Below, piece by piece: positions 1 through 7,827 of a DNA stretch of 64,000 nt. The translations under genes were made by a program, and so were the position numbers. Position 1 is the stretch's first letter; every line of letters begins with the position of its first letter. The notes beneath the pieces were generated by a model. The model made no database searches. It saw only the letters and a list, made by a program, of their open reading frames with translations, and was not told the DNA's origin. Source of the DNA: JAFGRU01 sp016934985 (GTDB taxonomy: Bacteria > Desulfobacterota > Desulfuromonadia > Desulfuromonadales > JAAYDE01); NCBI GenBank assembly GCA_963665045.2, contig CAXXJQ010000009.1:310001-374000 (forward strand), in the 5' to 3' direction.

Positions 1-1
1 A

Positions 2-244
2 TCAAAAACCCAAGCCCAAGCCGCCGGCACAACATCCCGGCACTGCTCAGCCCCTGCCGCCGGACCAGTTGCCGCGCTGAATAAAATTGAGCCCGCTATC
101 GATTCTGCCTGCGGCGATTTCAAGGCGCTTTATACACCGCCATTGGTGTCCCCCAGGCAGCACCCCGGCAGGTCTCCAAAACTGGATAAACCCGTTAGTC
201 AGGCCCGCCCCTGGGCCCTCCTTAAATTTGATATGTTATCTTAA
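2..244 (+). CDS. 3' end of an unidentified reading frame (left-edge fragment)
   Basis: An open frame runs from the window edge to a TAA stop without an internal start that would make a convincing gene, so it may be the last 80 codons of a protein that begins to the left. The residues are rich in Ala, Pro and Gln at first (KTQAQAAGTT), then more mixed (NKIEPAIDSACGDFKAL), and end in KFDMLS. I recognise no domain. An overlapping frame starting at 87 is also open but looks less protein-like. It may equally be non-coding DNA; upstream sequence would settle it. Confidence 0.25.
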   Translation, partial: SKTQAQAAGTTSRHCSAPAAGPVAALNKIEPAIDSACGDFKALYTPPLVSPRQHPGRSPKLDKPVSQARPWALLKFDMLS

Positions 245-358
245 TCCGCCCCCCAAACAAGAAACCCAAAAACAAATTTTTTCAACGTGCCGAGGCACGG
301 AGGTTGCTTCTATGGGTGCCGAAACAACGACTGAAAATTTTCAAAGGAGTGTGCCTGG

Positions 359-847
359 ATGTGCAGATTAATTACTGTTTTTTTTATTTTTTTGTTGTTT
401 ATTGCGGGGTGTGCAGACAAAACACTTCAGATCGATCATTACCTTACTTTCTCTGCCAAAGGAACCCGATCGGAAAGCCGCCATGGACACCTGGTTGTTG
501 ACGGGCGAGAAATCCCCTGGGCCTTTAAACAGATTGCTTTCGAGGGAAAGAGTTATTCATTGCATTCAAGGAGCTATTTGTGGGGGAACGACGGCTACCA
601 CCCGGATGAACCGCCATTGGTTCAGGAAAAGGATGGCTCTATGGTCTCCCCTGAAACCCTGGCCAAAGGCTACTGGTTGGGGGCAAAACGCCCGCAAAAC
701 ATTCCCGGGAATTGGTTTTTGGTGACCTGGGGAAAAAATTCTTTTGCCTACGTCGCACCCCATGCCATTGACACGCTGATAGAGGAACAGAAAATCACTG
801 TTGCGCCCGCAGAGGGAATGATTGGAGCACCCTTTAAAAGGGAATAA
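359..847 (+). CDS. small hypothetical lipoprotein
   Basis: This 162-residue protein starts with a short hydrophobic signal (VFFIFLLFIAGC) ending in a lipobox I-A-G-C, with the lipidated cysteine at residue 18, so it should be a lipoprotein processed by signal peptidase II and anchored in the envelope. The mature part is soluble and rich in aromatic residues (IPWAFKQIAF, NWFLVTWGKNSFAYVAP) and I do not recognise a family. The start is supported by AAAGGAG nine bases upstream. It stands alone: the next plus-strand gene is 305 bases away and unrelated. Function is unknown; the lipoprotein call is the secure part. Confidence 0.75.
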   Translation: MCRLITVFFIFLLFIAGCADKTLQIDHYLTFSAKGTRSESRHGHLVVDGREIPWAFKQIAFEGKSYSLHSRSYLWGNDGYHPDEPPLVQEKDGSMVSPETLAKGYWLGAKRPQNIPGNWFLVTWGKNSFAYVAPHAIDTLIEEQKITVAPAEGMIGAPFKRE

Positions 848-1152
848 TAATTGTTGGCTTTTTATTTTTTTCAGGCTTCTGACTTACACTTTTTGTTGTC
901 AACTCTCCCTTCCCCTTTTCATTATCGGTTCATGTCAAAAACTGTTCGGATCGAGATATCAGGAACTCTTTTAGTCGGCCCCTATACCTGGAAGGGCAAA
1001 CATCCTTTCTAATCCGTTTTCAACACCGGCCAAAATATCAACGGCGTGACTTTTGACAGGGCTTGGGCGACAACCCCTAAATATTTGATATCATTTAGAG
1101 ATATTTTCCTATTCTGTTCCCGGTTTTTAATGTGAAATCAGATTGAGAAATT
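848..1152 (+). other. intergenic region, no gene seen
   Basis: There is no convincing gene here. A 26-codon frame at 932-1012 (MSKTVRIEISG...) has no ribosome binding site and is left uncalled. A TTGACA at 1054-1059 could be a -35 box for the following gene, but the A/T-rich -10 candidate (TAAATA) is about 19 bases away. An inverted repeat CTAAAT...ATTTAG with a 10-base spacer lies near 1077-1098. Confidence 0.4.
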
Positions 1153-1968
1153 ATGGGAAGACCTGCACATATTTTAATTGTCATCATTTCGCTGCTGTTC
1201 TGCGCAAACGCTTTTGCCTCTGAGCCAATAAAGGTCTCTTCGACGGTATATCCCTCGTTCAGCCAGCCGAATGTTATACCCGGCAGAGGGAACGGAGTTC
1301 TTTACGATCTTACTGTAGAAGCATTTAAAGCGGCTGATTCAGAAGTGAAAATAGATTTTGTCCCCATGGCCAGAATCGTGTGGTCTGTAGTCGAAAAAAA
1401 ACATCACGCAACTTTGGGAGTGATTGAATGGTTTGCCAAAGATCAGAAAGATCATCTTGTCGAAACCGTGGAACTGATCAACGCAAACATTGTCTTTTTC
1501 TTCAAAAGAGAAAGGTTCCCTGACGGACTTTCCTATGAGAAATTAAGCGACCTGAAAAAATACAAGATCGGGAGCTTGATTGGCAGTTCGACACTCCCCC
1601 TTTTTGAAAAGGCTGTCATAAATGCTGAGTTAGTGGCTGAGCTTGAACAGAATTTCAAAAAATTGAATCTGGGGCGCATTGACCTGACCGTTGCGATTGA
1701 TCTTACCGGATGGAATATAATTAAAGACTTATTTCCTGATTCTGCGAATAATTTTTCAACGGTTAAAAAACCGTTGATCCAACTGAAAACAGGTCTGATT
1801 TTTCACAAAGAGCAGCACGATTCGCTACAAACATTTAAAAAGGGCCTGGATATAATTCTGAAAAACGGAACATATCATGAGATAGTCGAAAGATATTATG
1901 GGAAAGAACGAGCTTTCGACGATGTTCTACCTCAGGCCATTTGCGGGAAAATGAAGGAAAAACCATAG
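1153..1968 (+). CDS. periplasmic solute-binding protein (SBP_bac_3-like), orphan
   Basis: The 271-residue product begins with a Sec signal peptide (hydrophobic stretch ILIVIISLLF, cleavage likely after Ala22) and continues as a type II periplasmic binding fold of the amino-acid/transporter substrate-binding type. Typical segments are the early GVLYDLTVEAFKAA lobe-1 helix, the VIEWFAKDQKDHLVETV region, and a C-terminal LQTFKKGLDIILKNGTYHEIVERYYG helix that closes most members. Length is normal for the family. No permease or ATPase gene is next to it, so it may serve a transporter encoded elsewhere or act as a sensory binding protein. The ligand cannot be read from sequence. The Shine-Dalgarno sequence is weak (GAGA). 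Confidence 0.75.
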   Translation: MGRPAHILIVIISLLFCANAFASEPIKVSSTVYPSFSQPNVIPGRGNGVLYDLTVEAFKAADSEVKIDFVPMARIVWSVVEKKHHATLGVIEWFAKDQKDHLVETVELINANIVFFFKRERFPDGLSYEKLSDLKKYKIGSLIGSSTLPLFEKAVINAELVAELEQNFKKLNLGRIDLTVAIDLTGWNIIKDLFPDSANNFSTVKKPLIQLKTGLIFHKEQHDSLQTFKKGLDIILKNGTYHEIVERYYGKERAFDDVLPQAICGKMKEKP

Positions 1969-2035
1969 CTTTAATTCCTCCCAAAAAATTCAGATAGAGG
2001 GCGGGGTCAACCCAGCTTTTCAGACTTGGCTCAAA

Positions 2036-2078
2036 CCCCTTTAATTGGTTCCTTGCCATTGGTCAGCAAGTAAAGGGG
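2036..2078. repeat. hairpin between convergent genes
   Basis: CCCCTTTA at 2036-2043 is perfectly complementary to TAAAGGGG at 2071-2078, and inside it CTTGC at 2052-2056 pairs with GCAAG at 2066-2070, giving a bulged 13-bp stem. It lies between the stop of the solute-binding gene and the stop of glgX and may act as a weak shared terminator, although neither side has a strong T run. Its right arm ends just before the glgX stop codon. Confidence 0.4.
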
Positions 2079-2082
2079 ATGC

Positions 2083-4182
2083 TCAGGCCGCACGACGCAA
2101 CACGACCAGGGAGTTTGCCTCCAGCGTGATTCCGGCTCCGGCATTGAGGGTCTCTTCGCTTTCCAACCAGCCTGCCGCAGTATCGAGGTCCTTGATCCAG
2201 ACCTCACCCCACTCAACTCGGGGAAGGATAAAATCCATAGCTTTCTTGTGGGCGTTGAAAATGAGGTAAAACTTGTCGTCGCTGACCGCTTCGCCGCGCG
2301 GGTTGGGGTTCGGAATGGCCTTGCCGTTGAGAAAGACGCCGAGGGCTTTCACCTGCCCCATGCCCCAGTCCTCTTCGGCCATCTCCTCGCCCTCCTGGGT
2401 GAACCAGCCGATGTCCTCGATTGTGCTGCCGTGAATCGGGCGGCCGTGAAACCAGCCCCGGCGCCGGAAAACAGGGTGCTCCCGCCTATAGCGGATCAAC
2501 CGCTGACAGAAACCAAGCAAATCCCCGTCAATGTTGTCCCAGTCAAACCAGGAAATTTCGCTGTCCTGGCAATAGGCATTGTTGTTGCCGCCCTGGCTTC
2601 GGCCGCTTTCGTCGCCGCCCAGGAGCATGGGCACCCCCTGGGAAAGAAACAGGGTGACCAGAAAGTTTCTTTTCTGCCGGGCGCGCAGGCTCACCACAGC
2701 CGGATCGCCGGCAGGCCCTTCCGCACCGCAGTTCCACGAACGGTTGTGACTTTCGCCGTCGCGGTTTTCCTCGCCGTTGGCCTCGTTGTGCTTTTCATTG
2801 TAGGAAACCAGATCGTTCAAAGTAAAACCGTCATGGGCGGTGACGAAGTTGATGCTGGCGAAGGGCAACCTGGAGGTCTCTTCATAAAGGTCCGAACTGC
2901 CGGTGATGCGGGATGCGAACTCACCCAGGGACTGCTCCTCCCCGCGCCAGAAATCACGGACGCAGTCGCGGTATTTGCCGTTCCATTCGGTCCATACCGG
3001 AGGAAAGTTGCCGACCTGGTAGCCGCCCTCGCCCACGTCCCAGGGCTCGGCGATGAGCTTGACCTGGCTGATGACGGGGTCCTGCTGAATGATGTCGAAA
3101 AACGCCGAGAGGCGATCCACGTCGTGCAGTTCCCGCGCAAGGGTGGAGGCGAGATCGAAACGAAACCCATCGACGTGCATCTCAAGAATCCAGTAACGCA
3201 GCGAATCCATGAGAAGCTGAAGCACGTGGGGATTGCGCATATTAAGGCTGTTGCCGGTGCCGGTATAATCCATGTAATAACGCTGGTCCTCGGTGAGGCG
3301 GTAATAATAGGCATTGTCGATGCCCTTGAAGGATAGCATCGGACCCAGGTGGTTACCCTCGGCCGTATGGTTGTAGACGACGTCCAGAATGACCTCGATG
3401 CCGGCCTGATGAAGGGTTTTTACCATCTGCTTGAACTCGGCCACCGCGCCTCCGGGCCGTTTGTCAGCCGCATATTCGCTGTGAGGCGCCAGGTACCCGA
3501 TGGAATTATACCCCCAGTAGTTTCGCAGGCCGCGGTCCAGCAAATGCTTGTCGTGGATGAAATAGTGGATCGGCATCAGTTCCAGGGCCGTTATGCCGAG
3601 TTGCTTCAGGTATTCGACCACGGCCGGCTGCGCCAGGCCGGCATAGGTGCCGCGCAATTCCGGGGGAACGCCGGGATGCCGGGCGGTGAACCCTTTGACG
3701 TGAGTTTCGTAGATGATGGTTTCATGCCAGGGGATCTGGAGTTGGCGGTCTCCGCTCCATTCGAAATAGGGCTGGTGAACGATGCAGCGCGGCATGAACG
3801 GGGCGCTGTCCTTGTCGTTGCGGTCTTCCGGGCCCTTATCGAAGGGGTAGGGAAAGAGGGCTTCGTCCCATGAGAGTGGACCGTCGATGATCTTGGTGTA
3901 GGGGTCGATCAGCAGCTTAGCCGGATTGCAGCGGTGGCCGTTGGCCGGGTCCCAGGGGCCGTGAACGCGAAAACCGTAGCGCTGGCCGGGCTCGACGGTG
4001 GGCAGATAGCCGTGCCAGCAATAGCCTGTGACTTCGGGAAGGTCGACGCAGGTCTGATTTCCTTGGTCGTCAAAAAGGCAAAGCTCGACGCGCTCGGCGA
4101 TCTCGGAAAACAGTGAAAAGTTAGTTCCGGAGCCGTCATAGGCGGCTCCCAGCGGATATGGATGGCCCGGCCAAACTTTCAT
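2083..4182 (-). CDS. glgX: glycogen debranching enzyme GlgX (isoamylase-type, GH13)
   Basis: This 699-residue enzyme hydrolyses alpha-1,6 branch points of glycogen or limit dextrin in the cytoplasm. An N-terminal CBM48-like beta domain (about residues 1-140) precedes the TIM barrel. All GH13 signature regions are visible: DVVYNH at 267-272, GFRFDLAS with the nucleophile Asp343, LIAEPWD with the acid/base Glu379, and FVTAHDG with Asp451. Length matches GlgX/TreX proteins. It stands alone here; no other glg gene is adjacent. A purine-rich GGGGGGAAG precedes the ATG. A possible promoter, TTGCCA-16-TACATG, lies about 50-75 bases upstream but is weak. Confidence 0.95.
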   Translation of the reverse strand: MKVWPGHPYPLGAAYDGSGTNFSLFSEIAERVELCLFDDQGNQTCVDLPEVTGYCWHGYLPTVEPGQRYGFRVHGPWDPANGHRCNPAKLLIDPYTKIIDGPLSWDEALFPYPFDKGPEDRNDKDSAPFMPRCIVHQPYFEWSGDRQLQIPWHETIIYETHVKGFTARHPGVPPELRGTYAGLAQPAVVEYLKQLGITALELMPIHYFIHDKHLLDRGLRNYWGYNSIGYLAPHSEYAADKRPGGAVAEFKQMVKTLHQAGIEVILDVVYNHTAEGNHLGPMLSFKGIDNAYYYRLTEDQRYYMDYTGTGNSLNMRNPHVLQLLMDSLRYWILEMHVDGFRFDLASTLARELHDVDRLSAFFDIIQQDPVISQVKLIAEPWDVGEGGYQVGNFPPVWTEWNGKYRDCVRDFWRGEEQSLGEFASRITGSSDLYEETSRLPFASINFVTAHDGFTLNDLVSYNEKHNEANGEENRDGESHNRSWNCGAEGPAGDPAVVSLRARQKRNFLVTLFLSQGVPMLLGGDESGRSQGGNNNAYCQDSEISWFDWDNIDGDLLGFCQRLIRYRREHPVFRRRGWFHGRPIHGSTIEDIGWFTQEGEEMAEEDWGMGQVKALGVFLNGKAIPNPNPRGEAVSDDKFYLIFNAHKKAMDFILPRVEWGEVWIKDLDTAAGWLESEETLNAGAGITLEANSLVVLRRAA

Positions 4183-4605
4183 GTCTGTTTCTTCCCCCCA
4201 AAAGGTTAAAAATATATTTCATCATGTATCACGAATTTTTTGTTTGGCAAATAATGTCCCGCATTAAAATGTTTCGCGTTCTTGAGAAAAAATTTTCAGG
4301 CTGATCTGGTAAGAATGGCCATTCGGGAATTCCTATATTTATTCACTCCTCTACCCAGAAACAACCCCCCCCCGGTGGATGAATCCTCCGGGGGGGGGGT
4401 GTGATCTTCAGCGAGTACAAAAATGGGACGGCTGGGAAAGTTGAATGCACAACCAAAGGCCTGAACGGGCGGGGTCGTTTTTAATGGCCGGGTACGCAGT
4501 CCAGATTTCGGTGAACCACGCCAGCCAGCCTGGAAAAAGGATAAGGGCCTTTTGATCATGCGACCGGAGGGCTTTTCCCCATAAAGAGGCCTTTCAACCC
4601 GACTT
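4183..4605. other. gene-free spacer between glgX and ecfT
   Basis: About 420 bases contain no gene I can support. The half next to glgX is A/T-rich and probably holds its promoter; the half next to ecfT is G/C-rich and contains the poly-C/poly-G hairpin listed separately. A minus-strand frame spanning 4296-4766 overlaps the ecfT end in another frame and looks like chance coding. Confidence 0.5.
4365..4398 (-). terminator. poly-C/poly-G hairpin, likely terminator of the ECF operon
   Basis: Nine C plus GG (4365-4375) face CC plus G-run (4388-4399), closed by GGAT/ATCC, giving a stem of about 15 bp with one mismatch and a tiny loop. On the minus strand the stem is followed by TTGTTT, consistent with a rho-independent terminator about 200 bases after ecfT. 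The homopolymer arms are unusual. Confidence 0.6.
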
Positions 4606-5283
4606 TTACCCAAACCCCGAGCCTCTTTCCAAACACAGAAAAACCGCCAGGGCTGCCAGGCACAGGATGGTGACCATCCAGTCCGTCGGCGAAAAGCGGT
4701 AGCTTTTGCGGAAACTCCGCCCCTTTCTGCCGAACCCCCTGGACTCCATCGCAACCGCCAGATCATCCGCCAGGATGAAGGACTGAAACAACAGCGGCAT
4801 GAGCAGTGCGATCAGGTTTTTCACATTGCGGAGCTTGAAGGCCAGATCGATGCCACGCGATCTCTGCGCCTCGGTAATGTGCCTGACCTTAAGGCCGATA
4901 AGCGGCACATAGCGCATACCGGAGGTAATCATAAAAGCAAGGGCGTACGGAAACCCCAGCAGCCGGAGTGCGTCCCCTATCTCGCCGGGGCCGGTCGCTC
5001 CGAACACCAGGATCGATACCGAGAAAAGAACAAAAAGCCTCAGCGCGAGTTCCAAAGCGATAACCCCATCATAGAAAATCAGGCCGACGACGAAAACGAA
5101 AGCCGTGAGCGGCAGGGTCATGCGCAGGGATTTGGCAAACCTTCCCAGCTGTCCGGTGAGGGGCGCGATTATGAGCAGGAGCACGCCTGCGCCCATAAGG
5201 GTTGCGGCATGGACCGACATGAGCACGGCGGTGACGGCCGATATGCCGATGAGGAGTCGGGTGCGGGGATCAAGATTGCTCAT
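4606..5283 (-). CDS. ecfT: ECF transporter transmembrane component EcfT
   Basis: This 225-residue membrane protein is the scaffold subunit of an energy-coupling-factor importer, linking the substrate-binding S component to the ATPases. It has several hydrophobic helices near the N terminus and the two coupling motifs with the Arg-Gly pair, QRSRGI and MESRGFG, that contact the ATPases. I place the start at the ATG whose product begins MSNLDPRTRLL, because this gives a 14-base overlap with the upstream ATPase gene; a longer frame would overlap it by about 145 bases. It is the last gene of thiW-ecfA-ecfT and is followed by the poly-C/poly-G terminator. Confidence 0.9.
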   Translation of the reverse strand: MSNLDPRTRLLIGISAVTAVLMSVHAATLMGAGVLLLIIAPLTGQLGRFAKSLRMTLPLTAFVFVVGLIFYDGVIALELALRLFVLFSVSILVFGATGPGEIGDALRLLGFPYALAFMITSGMRYVPLIGLKVRHITEAQRSRGIDLAFKLRNVKNLIALLMPLLFQSFILADDLAVAMESRGFGRKGRSFRKSYRFSPTDWMVTILCLAALAVFLCLERGSGFG

Positions 5284-6748
5284 CGCCGCCTCCGCTGTCA
5301 TTCCGGCTGCCGGGCCAGGGCAGACCTCCCGCCCGGGCCACTTCGGCGGCAGGGCCATCCGCCTTGATTTCCCCGTCTTTGAGGAGTATCCAGCGGGGTG
5401 CCACAGAACCGGCAAATTCCAGGTCGTGGGTCACAAGAAGGGTGGTGAGCCCCTCCTTGGCCAATTTATTGAGGGTCAGGGCCAGGGCCTCCCGGGAACG
5501 CCCGTCCTGCCCGGCGGTAGGCTCGTCCAGAACCAGCATCTCGGGCGCCATGGCCAGGATCGAACATATGGCCACACGCTTCTTTTCACCCTCGCTCAAC
5601 CGGTACGGAGAACGGTCCATGAAACCCTCAAGGCGAAAAAGATCGATCATTTCATCGAAGCGATCACTCCTGGGCATACCAACAGCGCGGGGCCCTGCAA
5701 GCAGTTCCTCCTCGACCGTGGTCGTGAAAAACTGGTTGTTCGGGTTCTGGAACGAAAGTCCGACCAGGGGGGCCATCTGCGCCGGAGTCGAGTCACAGAC
5801 ATTTTTGCCGCGGTAAAGGACCTTCCCTGCCGCAGGCTTCAGAAGTCCGTTCAGATGTTTCACGAAAGTCGTCTTGCCGCTTCCGTTACTGCCGACCAGG
5901 GCCACCGTTTCCCCCTGGCGGATATCGAGGGACACCCCGTGCAGAATCTTCCTCCCGCCGATGACAGCTTCGAGACCTTCCACAGTCAGCAGCGGCTGGC
6001 CAACGGCTGCCGGTCGAAACGGAGGAGAGTAGCGGGGTATCAGCCGGGATTCCACTAGCGCCGACCGCAAGCTTGCCATGGAGCCGTCCATGGCTACCCG
6101 TCCCTGATCCATCACAACACAGCGGGAGACATCCTCCGAAAAACCATCCAGGATCTGCTCGACGATCATCAGGGTGGTTCCACGCTGTTGAATTCGGCAA
6201 AGAGTGCGCCTGAGTTTCTCGGTAGCTACCCAGTCCAGGTTGGCGAAAGGCTCGTCAAGGACCATCAACGATGGTCCGCCGCTCAAGACGGCGGCGATGG
6301 AAACGAGTCGTCTCTCGCCTCCCGAAAGTTCGGAAGGTGCGCGCGGCAGAAGATGGGCGATCTCAAGTTCGTCCGCCGTTTCCCGGATGCGGGCCGCTAT
6401 TTCCCGGGGATCGCGCCCCAGGCTCTCGGGCCCGAAAGCAAGTTCGTCCTCTACCGTGGCGTTGAACAACTGGGCGTCGGTGTTCTGCAGCACGAGGCCG
6501 GCATGGTCGAAGAGGTCGGCAGGAGGAGTCGAAGCCACATCGAGGCCCGCGACATGAACCGATCCCTCGATGGCCCCGCCGAAATGGTGCGGGACAAGCC
6601 CGTTTACCGTATAGGCCAGAGTGGACTTGCCAGAGCCGTTGGCCCCGCAGAGCAGCACATATTCGCCGCCGGAGACGGCCAGGTCCACGCCGTCCAGCAC
6701 TGACCCACCGGACGGATAGCCGTATTTTAGCTGTTGGATTTCAATCAT
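5270..6748 (-). CDS. ECF transporter ATPase, two ABC domains in one chain
   Basis: The 492-residue protein holds two complete ABC ATPase domains that in many ECF systems are separate subunits (EcfA and EcfA'). Domain 1 has Walker A GANGSGKST (35-43), signature LSGGERR (141-147) and Walker B LMVLDEP (161-167). Domain 2 has GSNGSGKTT (286-294), signature LSEGEKKR (384-391) and MLVLDEP (404-410). It powers uptake through EcfT. Its start overlaps the thiW stop by four bases (ATGA), so the two are translationally coupled, and its end overlaps ecfT by 14. The domain fusion is common in group I ECF systems with a dedicated S component, which fits the ThiW neighbour. Confidence 0.93.
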   Translation of the reverse strand: MIEIQQLKYGYPSGGSVLDGVDLAVSGGEYVLLCGANGSGKSTLAYTVNGLVPHHFGGAIEGSVHVAGLDVASTPPADLFDHAGLVLQNTDAQLFNATVEDELAFGPESLGRDPREIAARIRETADELEIAHLLPRAPSELSGGERRLVSIAAVLSGGPSLMVLDEPFANLDWVATEKLRRTLCRIQQRGTTLMIVEQILDGFSEDVSRCVVMDQGRVAMDGSMASLRSALVESRLIPRYSPPFRPAAVGQPLLTVEGLEAVIGGRKILHGVSLDIRQGETVALVGSNGSGKTTFVKHLNGLLKPAAGKVLYRGKNVCDSTPAQMAPLVGLSFQNPNNQFFTTTVEEELLAGPRAVGMPRSDRFDEMIDLFRLEGFMDRSPYRLSEGEKKRVAICSILAMAPEMLVLDEPTAGQDGRSREALALTLNKLAKEGLTTLLVTHDLEFAGSVAPRWILLKDGEIKADGPAAEVARAGGLPWPGSRNDSGGGDEQS

Positions 6749-7239
6749 GGTTGCCAGATTTTGGTTTTTTTCAACAGGTGGAGAGCCACCAGACCGATGA
6801 TGGTACCCCCTATGGTACTTACACTGAAAGCGATCACCATGGTCCCGGCCGCCATCTCCCGGCCCAGGAAAATCGGTCCGATAATCCAGACGCTCGCCAG
6901 AGCACCCAGGATGCCCGTGCCGATGACCTCACCCAAGCCCGCGGCATAGATGTTTTTCGAATAGCGGTAGGCAAGCCCCGCCAGCAGCGCCCCGATCATC
7001 CCGCCCGGGAACGCCAGCAGGGTGCCGAGACCCAGGATGTTGCGAATCACAGCGGCGGCGAAGGCGATGGCCACCGCATACCAGGGTCCCAGCATCACGG
7101 CGCCGATGACGTTGACCATGTGCTGGGCCGGAAAGCACTTGGCAATACCCACTGGAATGAAAAATGGGGAAAGAGCCACCGCTATGGCCACAAGAATCAC
7201 CGCCCGGGCCACGTCCCGGGTTTTCATTTGATAAGCCAT
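6745..7239 (-). CDS. thiW: ECF transporter S component, ThiW family
   Basis: The 164-residue integral membrane protein has about five to six hydrophobic helices and the stretch LLAFPGGMIGALLAGLAYR typical of ThiW, the substrate-specificity subunit thought to import the thiazole moiety of thiamine. It is the first gene of a compact three-gene ECF operon with a fused ATPase and EcfT, which together would make a complete importer. GGAGAAG lies just before the ATG. Oddly, I see no TPP riboswitch in the leader, although thiW genes are commonly under one, so the substrate assignment rests on family resemblance alone. Confidence 0.88.
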   Translation of the reverse strand: MAYQMKTRDVARAVILVAIAVALSPFFIPVGIAKCFPAQHMVNVIGAVMLGPWYAVAIAFAAAVIRNILGLGTLLAFPGGMIGALLAGLAYRYSKNIYAAGLGEVIGTGILGALASVWIIGPIFLGREMAAGTMVIAFSVSTIGGTIIGLVALHLLKKTKIWQP

Positions 7240-7375
7240 GTTCTTCTCCTTTCAGCACCTGAGTGCCTTTTGCACGATCAGACCTGTATCCGAAATTGTT
7301 AGAGCAAAAACCAGGGACATCCCCCTGTTTCTTCAAATGCCCTGTACCGAAAAAGCAGGTAAACCAATAAAAAAA
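7240..7375 (-). promoter_or_regulatory. structured leader of the thiW operon
   Basis: Reading the minus strand, a CAGGG-6-CCCTG hairpin followed by GTTTTTG (7306-7327) looks like a short terminator or attenuator. An upstream CAGGG copy could compete for the same CCCTG. Just before the ribosome binding site the segment GTGC-AAAAG-GCAC-TCAG-GTGC can form either of two mutually exclusive 4-bp hairpins. The conserved TPP-riboswitch words (CTGAGA, ACCTGATC...GGATAATGCC) are absent. This could be another kind of switch or just the terminator of the upstream HTH gene. Confidence 0.4.
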
Positions 7376-7675
7376 TTAACTCCGCACCGTATCTTCTATG
7401 GTAATACGAAGCCGTTTTCCAAGGGCTGCAGCTGCCTGTTCCAGGGTATTGAGTGTAACGGCAGTGTTCTTGGGGTCGAGCAGTCGATTAAGTGCCGCTC
7501 TGGAGGTGTGCATTTTGGCCGCCATCTCGGTTTTAGTCAGCCGCTGCTTCTCCATCTCCTGCTGAATCTGTAACACCAGCACCCGTTTGGCCGCAATTAT
7601 TTCGACTTTGGCAAGGAGTCCTTCCTTTTCAAGAAAATTGTCAAAATCGCGACCGATATTCTTATGATTCGCCAT
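7376..7675 (-). CDS. XRE-family HTH protein, antitoxin-like and without a toxin
   Basis: The 99-residue protein has a helical N-terminal part (residues 10-42) and a lambda-repressor-type helix-turn-helix around residues 45-66 (LTKTEMAAKMHTSRAALNRLL), then an ALGKRLRITIED tail. This layout resembles HigA-like antitoxins and small XRE repressors of type II toxin-antitoxin loci. No toxin frame lies on either side: upstream is its promoter and a terminator, downstream is the thiW leader. It probably represses its own promoter through the palindrome described separately. It may be a solitary antitoxin relic or a regulator of the ECF operon just downstream; both are inference. Confidence 0.8.
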   Translation of the reverse strand: MANHKNIGRDFDNFLEKEGLLAKVEIIAAKRVLVLQIQQEMEKQRLTKTEMAAKMHTSRAALNRLLDPKNTAVTLNTLEQAAAALGKRLRITIEDTVRS

Positions 7676-7720
7676 CGATTTCGGCCTTTCTTTTCTTGAC
7701 CAGATTCATTTCAGCCCCTT

Positions 7721-7748
7721 ATTGTATCAAGTTTGGTACGCAAGGCAA
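7721..7748 (-). promoter_or_regulatory. promoter and palindromic operator of the HTH gene
   Basis: On the minus strand TTGCCT and TACAAT are 16 bases apart, about 50 bases before the HTH start codon. A dyad GTATCAAGTTTGGTAC (7724-7739; symmetry GTA.CAA..TTG.TAC) overlaps the -10 box and the spacer, where a dimeric XRE repressor would block RNA polymerase. Autoregulation is inferred from this placement. Confidence 0.6.
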
Positions 7749-7754
7749 GAAAAT

Positions 7755-7792
7755 AAAAACCCCCTTTTGGAATAATCCTTGAGGGGGTTTTT
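7755..7792 (-). terminator. bidirectional-looking terminator after ftsB
   Basis: AAAAACCCCC (7755-7764) is the exact complement of GGGGGTTTTT (7783-7792) with an 18-base loop. On the minus strand it lies 36 bases after the ftsB stop and ends in TTTTTATTTT, a good intrinsic terminator that separates ftsB from the HTH promoter. Confidence 0.85.
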
Positions 7793-7827
7793 AACATTAC
7801 TCTATTTTAAAATTCAACGCCGATTAT

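Noticed and set aside
932..1012. 26-codon frame MSKTVRIEISG... in the first intergenic region
   Set aside because: No Shine-Dalgarno sequence, too short to judge, and no recognisable homology.
2248..3336. 362-codon plus-strand frame inside glgX
   Set aside because: Antisense to the catalytic core of GlgX, whose motifs are all intact.
4296..4766. 156-codon minus-strand frame after ecfT
   Set aside because: It overlaps the ecfT 3' end in another frame, reads through the poly-C/poly-G terminator and has low-complexity Pro/Gly composition.
7240..7375. TPP riboswitch before thiW
   Set aside because: The conserved sequence words of the TPP aptamer are absent on the minus strand.
7676..7827. Toxin partner for the HTH protein
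   Set aside because: The space is filled by a promoter with operator and a terminator; no frame of toxin size exists.
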